Assembly: GCF_000442255.1 (NCBI RefSeq)
Contig: NZ_KE557274.1
Coordinates: 423,310-487,309 of the forward strand
Origin: Salipiger mucosus DSM 16094
Lineage (GTDB): Bacteria > Pseudomonadota > Alphaproteobacteria > Rhodobacterales > Rhodobacteraceae
Length of the DNA stretch: 64,000 nucleotides
Direction: 5' to 3'
Numbering within the stretch: position 1 is the first letter of the stretch; each line of letters starts with the position of its first letter. The position numbers were made by a program, and so were the translations under genes. This document shows positions 60,079 to 64,000 of the stretch, one piece after another. Below the pieces are notes generated by a model, which ran no database searches, was not told the DNA's origin, and saw nothing but the letters and a program-made list of their open reading frames with translations.

Positions 60079-60516
60079 TCACGCAAGCAAGCTCGGGCAT
60101 GGTGATGGGCGCTGCGTTTCAGACCGGCTTGCGAACCGATCTTCGAAAACCTTGGTTGTCTCGCTGGGAGGCCGGAGCTGCACGACCACGTCCGCCTCCC
60201 TTTCGAGGAGAGCAAACTGTTCCGGAAGGCTCGCACGGGTCGCGACCATCGGAAATGCTTCGCCGTCGAGGCCGGCATTCTGAATGTGAGCCGTCGCCTG
60301 CCTGGTTCGTTTCCCGGCTTCACGAATGGCGCGTCTGCTGATCACGCCTCTCGCCAGTCCACCGGGATCCGAGCATGTTGTCAAATCGTGCTCATAGGCA
60401 ACCGATGCCACATGCAGTGCGGCGTCAAACCACTGTGCGGTGTCGATTGCTGCCTGCAACTGCTGGTCGCCAGCTGGTGACCCATCCCAATAGGTGAGAA
60501 CCGTCTTCACCCGCAT
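60079..60516 (-). CDS. Universal stress protein-like (UspA), single domain
   Basis: 145 residues starting MRVKTVLTYWDGSPAGDQQLQAAIDTAQWFDAALHVASVAYE, typical of the UspA nucleotide-binding fold entry strand. The C-terminal part after EREADVVVQLRPP lacks the usual GxxG(S) and VLVV strand, so the gene may be truncated or frameshifted. Its start is 2 bp from the phasin-like stop, suggesting a stress/PHA operon. Confidence 0.65.
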   Translation of the reverse strand: MRVKTVLTYWDGSPAGDQQLQAAIDTAQWFDAALHVASVAYEHDLTTCSDPGGLARGVISRRAIREAGKRTRQATAHIQNAGLDGEAFPMVATRASLPEQFALLEREADVVVQLRPPSETTKVFEDRFASRSETQRPSPCPSLLA

Positions 60517-60517
60517 C

Positions 60518-60962
60518 TCAGGCAGCCTCCGTTCTCGAGCTGCCCTCGGAATCCGGAAGAGCCTTCGTCGCAACCGCCGCTGCCTCCTCCAGGTCGTGCT
60601 GGATCTCGGCCGTGGTCTCGCGCGTTCCGTCGGCGAAAAGGCCCATCAACCTGTTGAATTCTTCCGCGTATTCCTCTTGGGTCGTCCGATAGAACTTTGC
60701 CCAGTCGGATACCACCTCGATGGGGTTCCGCAGGCCCGAAAGATCGGCGAAGAGCGCGCGGTCTCGATCAAGCCGCTTGTTCAGGAACCCAAGATGGTCC
60801 TGGTTCATCCGGATAGCATGATCGATGGCATGCACCTGGATTCTGATGCTCGATTGCGTCAGTTGACCCTCGCTGATGAACGCGCCGAACGCCGCACGCG
60901 CCGAACGCCGCACGTGCCGGACCGTCCGGGCGCTGCATGGATGTCTTGGTTGCTCTGACCAT
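60518..60962 (-). pseudogene. Phasin-like gene broken by a 16-bp tandem duplication
   Basis: The start MVRATKTSMQRPDGPARAAFG at 60962 has a strong GGAGGAAG site. After about 20 codons a 16-bp tandem duplication shifts the frame, and the rest continues in another frame: FISEGQLTQSSIRIQVHAIDHAIRMNQDHLGFLNKRLDRDRALFADLSGLRNPIEVVSDWAKFYRTTQEEYAEEFNRLMGLF, which fits phasin-type PHA-granule proteins. Deleting one 16-bp copy gives one continuous frame of 142 residues. The alternative is a longer in-frame start at 61081, without a good ribosome-binding site. Confidence 0.65.
60883..60914. repeat. 16-bp tandem duplication CGCCGAACGCCGCACG x2
   Basis: Two perfect adjacent copies inside the 5' part of the phasin-like gene. 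16 is not a multiple of three, so it shifts the frame. Confidence 0.85.
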
Positions 60963-61318
60963 CTCGATTCTTCCTCCAGGTTCGATAGGACGGTGGGAAC
61001 CTGCCGGAATGGGCGGTAGGAGCATTGCGACATATCAATGTCCGGTGAGCAGTTTTGCGGCGTTGGCGGAAACCCGCTCACATAGGAAGGCCTCCTGATC
61101 CTAGCGCACAGAAATCAGGATGCTTCCGGCAACAGGTAGTTTGTTGCCGAATCTCTAGGAGGAAGCGGCATTCCGATTCAACTCGAAGCGACGGCCTGAA
61201 GCGAAGTGAATCGCCCAGACCCCTAAAAATGAGTAACCCCCGGTACTTGAGCTCGGCCTTTCGACCGGTCGCCTGGGGGGTGTTGTTGAGGAAGAGATAT
61301 GTGCCGTTCGGATGAACG
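60963..61318. other. Stretch without a supported gene
   Basis: Contains the phasin-like promoter region and a 95-codon minus-strand frame (61078-61365) with no recognisable family or ribosome-binding site. I see no RNA gene or strong repeat here. Confidence 0.4.
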
Positions 61319-61459
61319 TCAACGTACGCGTGCCCAAATGTTACGATTGCGACGGGAAAGCCCACTGAGATCTCCTGGTCGGACCTCGGGCGTCGCTATC
61401 CACGCCTCGAACTCCGCCCATAGCCGCGCGGGATCTCTGCGGCCCGCCGTCTGGCTCAC
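61319..61459 (-). CDS. Possible small protein of 46 residues
   Basis: GTG start overlapping the stop of an upstream fragment (GTGA), encoding SQTAGRRDPARLWAEFEAWI and 25 further residues ending in IWARVR. The residue composition looks coding, but no family is recognised. It may be the second gene of a decayed pair. Confidence 0.3.
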   Translation of the reverse strand: MSQTAGRRDPARLWAEFEAWIATPEVRPGDLSGLSRRNRNIWARVR

Positions 61460-61578
61460 CCGCCGCCGTGCTTCTTCATGAGCTCCATGAACGTCTGCTT
61501 GCGCTGTTTCCGGCCGAGAAGAGGGATGGTGTCCATGCCCCAGAGGAGGTCACGGTTTCCGGTCAGGGTGAACTGCCT
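61456..61578 (-). pseudogene. C-terminal fragment of an unknown gene, truncated at the dnaE duplicate
   Basis: The minus-strand frame ends LTGNRDLLWGMDTIPLLGRK then QRKQTFMELMKKHGGG and a stop. Upstream it runs into the copied dnaE end, so its 5' part is missing. Not recognised. Confidence 0.3.
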
Positions 61579-61740
61579 GACCAGGACGCGTCGGCCGCCA
61601 GTGTGGTTCGTCTCGAGCTCATGAAGGGCGCAAACTTCGAGGGCGGCAAGGTTCTCGACGGCAAGTTCATGATCACCAACGCCGTGGAAAGCCGCCTCAA
61701 GTCCATGGACGGGATCGCCGACCTGACCGAGGCGCTCTGA
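61579..61740 (+). pseudogene. Duplicate of the dnaE 3' end (162 bp)
   Basis: Matches 59846-60007 with 3 mismatches, including the stop codon, and encodes DQDASAASVVRLELMKGANF and on to SRLKSMDGIADLTEAL. In frame with about 37 unrelated upstream codons, so a 90-residue product is possible but unlikely to function. Confidence 0.85.
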
Positions 61741-61744
61741 TCCT

Positions 61745-61900
61745 TCAGAGCTTCCGGACTGCGGGTTTCTCGATCTCTGTTATTTCGCCGGGGCCGGTGA
61801 AAAAGTCTACGGCTGCCATGCTCAACACGATTAATGACGTTATTAGTATGAAGCGGAAAAGAGCAACTTTCACAGAGGCGGTCTGGTCAGTATCTTTCAT
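61745..61900 (-). CDS. Small single-span membrane protein (51 residues)
   Basis: MKDTDQTASVKVALFRFILITSLIVLSMAAVDFFTGPGEITEIEKPAVRKL: one clear membrane helix and a polar tail. It lies 4 bp after the stop of the preceding minus-strand frame. A GGAAT is positioned upstream. No family recognised. Confidence 0.45.
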   Translation of the reverse strand: MKDTDQTASVKVALFRFILITSLIVLSMAAVDFFTGPGEITEIEKPAVRKL

Positions 61901-61904
61901 AAGG

Positions 61905-62147
61905 TCAATTCCATTTAATCTTTAAAGGTGACAGCTGCGAGCAGGTAGGGTGCTTGATCTGCGCGCGGTGCACTGAGATCCCCAGCTCGTCGGAGCCGAT
62001 ATCATGTTCCCAGCCAGATGCAAGGTGTTCTGGATGCGAGTTCAATGTCATCTGGATCACGTTCGTCTGCGCAATAACATGCGAGAGAGACAGTGAGATG
62101 ATTAAGAATGCTATGAGGGTCGTGGTAACCCGCCAAGCAAGAGACAC
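61905..62147 (-). CDS. Possible small secreted protein
   Basis: 80 codons from a GTG: signal-peptide-like start (SLAWRVTTTLIAFLIISLSLSHVIA-QT) and a polar mature part of about 55 residues. Spacing to the genes on both sides fits an operon with 62188 and 61745. Not recognised. Confidence 0.4.
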   Translation of the reverse strand: MSLAWRVTTTLIAFLIISLSLSHVIAQTNVIQMTLNSHPEHLASGWEHDIGSDELGISVHRAQIKHPTCSQLSPLKIKWN

Positions 62148-62187
62148 AACGTTTTCTTTGCCTAACTTCGGATGAACAAAGCATTGC

Positions 62188-62871
62188 TCACGTATCTGCT
62201 TTGAGAAGATCTATGGAGGTCAGACGGTGCGCTCTGATGGCCGGTTTGTCGAAAAAATTTTTGGTCGGAACGCCGCTTACGCGGATGTAGTCCCCGATTG
62301 TCAACCGAAGGCCCCCGAGATCGTCGAGCGGGTTGTACCGTAACGGTGTTGTCGAAACTCTGATTTTCTGATCTGCCACGATAATCGTAAACTGCTCATC
62401 ACCAAGTTGAGCGACTTGCCCGACAACACTAGCCACAACATTTTCATCCCAGTCGTTTTCAGGTATTTGGTATGCTCGCCATGATTGTGGCGCCCGGTCT
62501 ACAAATGTCCGGTAGGAGCGCTTGTCAAAATTGTAAACGCTGTCAGCTTCCAATGTCCGTGTTCCAAGGAACGCAGCATTGAAATCTCCGGTGGCAGTGA
62601 TCGTGTCCCCAACGATTCCCGGACTGTTGCCAGCTAAGTCGGTCTGTGGCCACCCCGACATGTCTACGTACATGCTGCCATTGTTATGCCGAATGGTGTA
62701 CTGCGCTCCCTTGCGATCCGAGACGTAGCCGGTGATACTGATAACAGGATCTGGGATCACCGTTTGCGACGTCGGCTGCGAGAGGGCTGGCAGAGCTGCC
62801 AACGCTTGGATTGTAGCAGCAAGCGTGGCCAGCAGCGAACGGATGCCCTTTGATAACGCAATTCTTTTCAT
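62188..62871 (-). CDS. Secreted OB-fold-like hypothetical protein
   Basis: 227 residues with signal peptide (MKRIALSKGIRSLLATLAATIQALAALPALS). The mature part has two similar beta-rich segments (VISITGYVSDRKGAQYTIRHNNGSMYVDMSGW ... GDTITATGDFN; VASVVGQVAQLGDEQFTIIVADQKIRV ... IGDYIRVSGVPT), which suggest a tandem OB-fold of the BOF/YdeI type. Start at 62871 chosen because it gives the signal peptide directly. Function unknown. An 18-bp palindrome lies about 110 bp upstream. Confidence 0.65.
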   Translation of the reverse strand: MKRIALSKGIRSLLATLAATIQALAALPALSQPTSQTVIPDPVISITGYVSDRKGAQYTIRHNNGSMYVDMSGWPQTDLAGNSPGIVGDTITATGDFNAAFLGTRTLEADSVYNFDKRSYRTFVDRAPQSWRAYQIPENDWDENVVASVVGQVAQLGDEQFTIIVADQKIRVSTTPLRYNPLDDLGGLRLTIGDYIRVSGVPTKNFFDKPAIRAHRLTSIDLLKADT

Positions 62872-62978
62872 AAGTTTCAGCCCTCGGTTGATTCCCTGAA
62901 CATCGCAATCGCTACACCGCAACGGTAGGTTCAATCACGGTAGGCTGCACGGACCCGAAGATCACGTTTTAGTGTGCA

Positions 62979-62996
62979 CATTCAATATATTGAATG
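62979..62996. promoter_or_regulatory. 18-bp palindrome CATTCAATATATTGAATG
   Basis: Perfect inverted repeat in the upstream region of the secreted OB-fold-like gene. AT-rich centre and symmetry suit a dimeric repressor or LuxR-type site. Confidence 0.45.
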
Positions 62997-63345
62997 CCCT
63001 GCAGAGATGCCCCGAGAATTTGATCGACTTTCCCGAAGTTGCCAAGGTGGCTCTTCTTAGATTTAGGTCCGGTATGGATCATTGATTTTCATCAGAAAAG
63101 GAATGTATTTTTCCCATTGATGCACATATCTGCTCGCAATGTTGCAGGCCACCTATTTGTATCGATTCTTGGCGCACAGAATTTGCGATCTCGCTCTTGC
63201 GGCAAACAGCGGGAAGATCTGCACTTTGGTCATTCGCGATCATCATAGCGAAGGGCCAGGTGGCGCTGGCCGCCTGGTCAGAGGCAATGCTTCAAATAAA
63301 CAGGTCAGGACTATGTGGTGCTATTCAGGATTTTGAATTTCAAAA
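62997..63345. other. Stretch without a supported gene
   Basis: About 350 bp of lower-GC sequence with only short frames (for example 63039-63248 and 63139-63336 on the plus strand) that show no family features. Confidence 0.4.
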
Positions 63346-63567
63346 TCACGATGTTTCCGGCAACACGTAGTGATCCTCGGGAACACCCAGTCTTGAGGAA
63401 ATGAGGAATAGTGTCCTCGCCGATGCTTGGCCTTTGACTGCTCGTACCAGGGTGTCGGGCGACATGGTGGCCTCCGATTGTTGACGAAGCTCCTGGAGGA
63501 AGCGAGTACTCGTTCCGGACGTCTTCTCGATGTCGGTTTTCAGTTTGTGACCATCGATTTTCAACAT
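63346..63567 (-). CDS. Small Xre-like DNA-binding protein (tentative)
   Basis: 73 residues (MLKIDGHKLKTDIEKTSGTS, then RFLQELRQQSEATMSPDTLVRAVKG and a tail ending LGVPEDHYVL). The order of helices and the TLVRAVKGQASARTLFLISSRLGV segment resemble an Xre/Cro HTH, but the recognition helix is not clear. Confidence 0.45.
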   Translation of the reverse strand: MLKIDGHKLKTDIEKTSGTSTRFLQELRQQSEATMSPDTLVRAVKGQASARTLFLISSRLGVPEDHYVLPETS

Positions 63568-63670
63568 GGCACTCCGGAAAGTTGTGTAAGCGCTGTCCCG
63601 CGGTCACCTTCCGCGATGTTTCGGCGAATGCGAGAGCATCCTTATCGTGAGTTAGGGAGTGCGGTTCGCA

Positions 63671-64000
63671 ATGTGCGCTACAAATGCGTTTCTCAGATCG
63701 CTCGGTGTGGAGATCTACGCGTCCGGACACCGGCGCTGGCCGGATGAGGCGAAGGCGCAGGCAGTCGCCGAGACGCTCCAGCCGGGAATGACGGTGAACG
63801 ATGTTGCAACGCGGTTCGGTATCCAGCCGAACCAGCTGTCGGCGTGGCGGCGCATGGCGAAGGACGGCAAGCTTGTCCTGCCGGCCGATGAGGGCGCCGG
63901 AGATGAGGCGGTGTTCGCGCCTCTCGTGGTGTGTGACGCGGGGTCTCCTGCGCCAGAGGCGGAGAGCAGCGCCGTGGGGCGCGATATCCGGCTCGCTGTC
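63671..64000 (+). CDS. IS66-family accessory protein TnpA-like (cut by window edge)
   Basis: At least 110 residues from ATG 63671. GHRRWPDEAKAQAVAETLQPGMTVNDVATRFGIQPNQLSAWRRMAKDGKLVLPA is the HTH of IS66 Orf1 (IS3/IS911-like HTH_Tnp_1). A variable linker and the start of the C-terminal region (GRDIRLAV) follow. TnpB and TnpC of the element would lie beyond the window. Confidence 0.85.
   Translation, partial: MCATNAFLRSLGVEIYASGHRRWPDEAKAQAVAETLQPGMTVNDVATRFGIQPNQLSAWRRMAKDGKLVLPADEGAGDEAVFAPLVVCDAGSPAPEAESSAVGRDIRLAV

Noticed and set aside
61078..61365. 95-codon minus-strand frame as a gene
   Set aside because: No family, no ribosome-binding site and an unlikely composition in its second half; it overlaps a better-looking coupled small frame at 61319-61459.
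1..64000. tRNA, rRNA or riboswitch genes
   Set aside because: No cloverleaf-type gene, rRNA stretch or known riboswitch core was recognised by eye; a covariance scan would be decisive but could not be run.

Overview
The window looks like GC-rich alphaproteobacterial DNA, most likely from the Rhodobacteraceae (Roseobacter group). The signs are two complete-looking TRAP uptake systems, GcvA-type LysR and FadR-type GntR regulators, ExoD, phasin, RTX exoproteins and a dense set of IS elements. The mixture of accessory metabolism, IS nests and a private replication/repair gene set suggests a large plasmid, chromid or genomic island. No repABC, rRNA, tRNA or CRISPR array was seen.

Layout. 0-3 kb: a TRAP operon (dctM partial, dctQ, dctP) divergent from a LysR regulator. 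3-8.7 kb: a hydantoinase remnant, an IS427-like IS5-family element flanked by CTAG, then two 1413-bp IS1111-type elements in inverted orientation around a DDE element. 8.7-15.9 kb: an HMG-CoA lyase-like gene divergent from a catabolic operon (CoA-acylating aldehyde dehydrogenase, Fe-alcohol dehydrogenase, GntR regulator, TRAP P-Q-M), with two TGATGCATCA palindromes in the divergent promoter. 16-19 kb: an IS1595-type transposase and a large TnpB RNA-guided nuclease. 19-28.7 kb: a DUF6880 gene and a seven-gene operon of an Opp/Dpp-type ABC importer with a TIM-barrel isomerase-like protein and an alkaline phosphatase-superfamily phosphodiesterase. 28.8-35.8 kb: GNAT, ExoD, small island genes, an IscB nuclease with a structured upstream RNA region, and a two-gene cassette (glutathionylspermidine-synthase-like ATP-grasp plus sulfotransferase-like). 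35.8-38.6 kb: an IS110 element inside an IS3 element, which itself cut off the end of the sulfotransferase-like gene. 38.7-48.3 kb: aldehyde dehydrogenase with a GAF-Fis regulator, and two RTX exoproteins with nearly identical secretion tails around an old-yellow-enzyme gene.

48.5-61.7 kb is the most unusual block: coiled-coil proteins, a chemoreceptor-like signalling protein, DnaQ exonuclease, a RusA resolvase, a UvrD/PcrA-like helicase and a complete second-type DnaE polymerase, followed by a 162-bp duplicate of the dnaE 3' end. Together they look like a replication/recombination module of a large mobile element. The last 3 kb hold a phasin gene broken by a 16-bp tandem duplication, a universal stress protein gene, small secreted or membrane proteins, an Xre-like gene and the start of an IS66-type element.

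Functional reading: the transport operons pair import with first catabolic steps, each with its own regulator. The IS-rich stretches carry four guide-RNA-dependent enzyme types (IscB, TnpB, IS1111-type and IS110-type recombinases). The replication block probably serves maintenance of the element.
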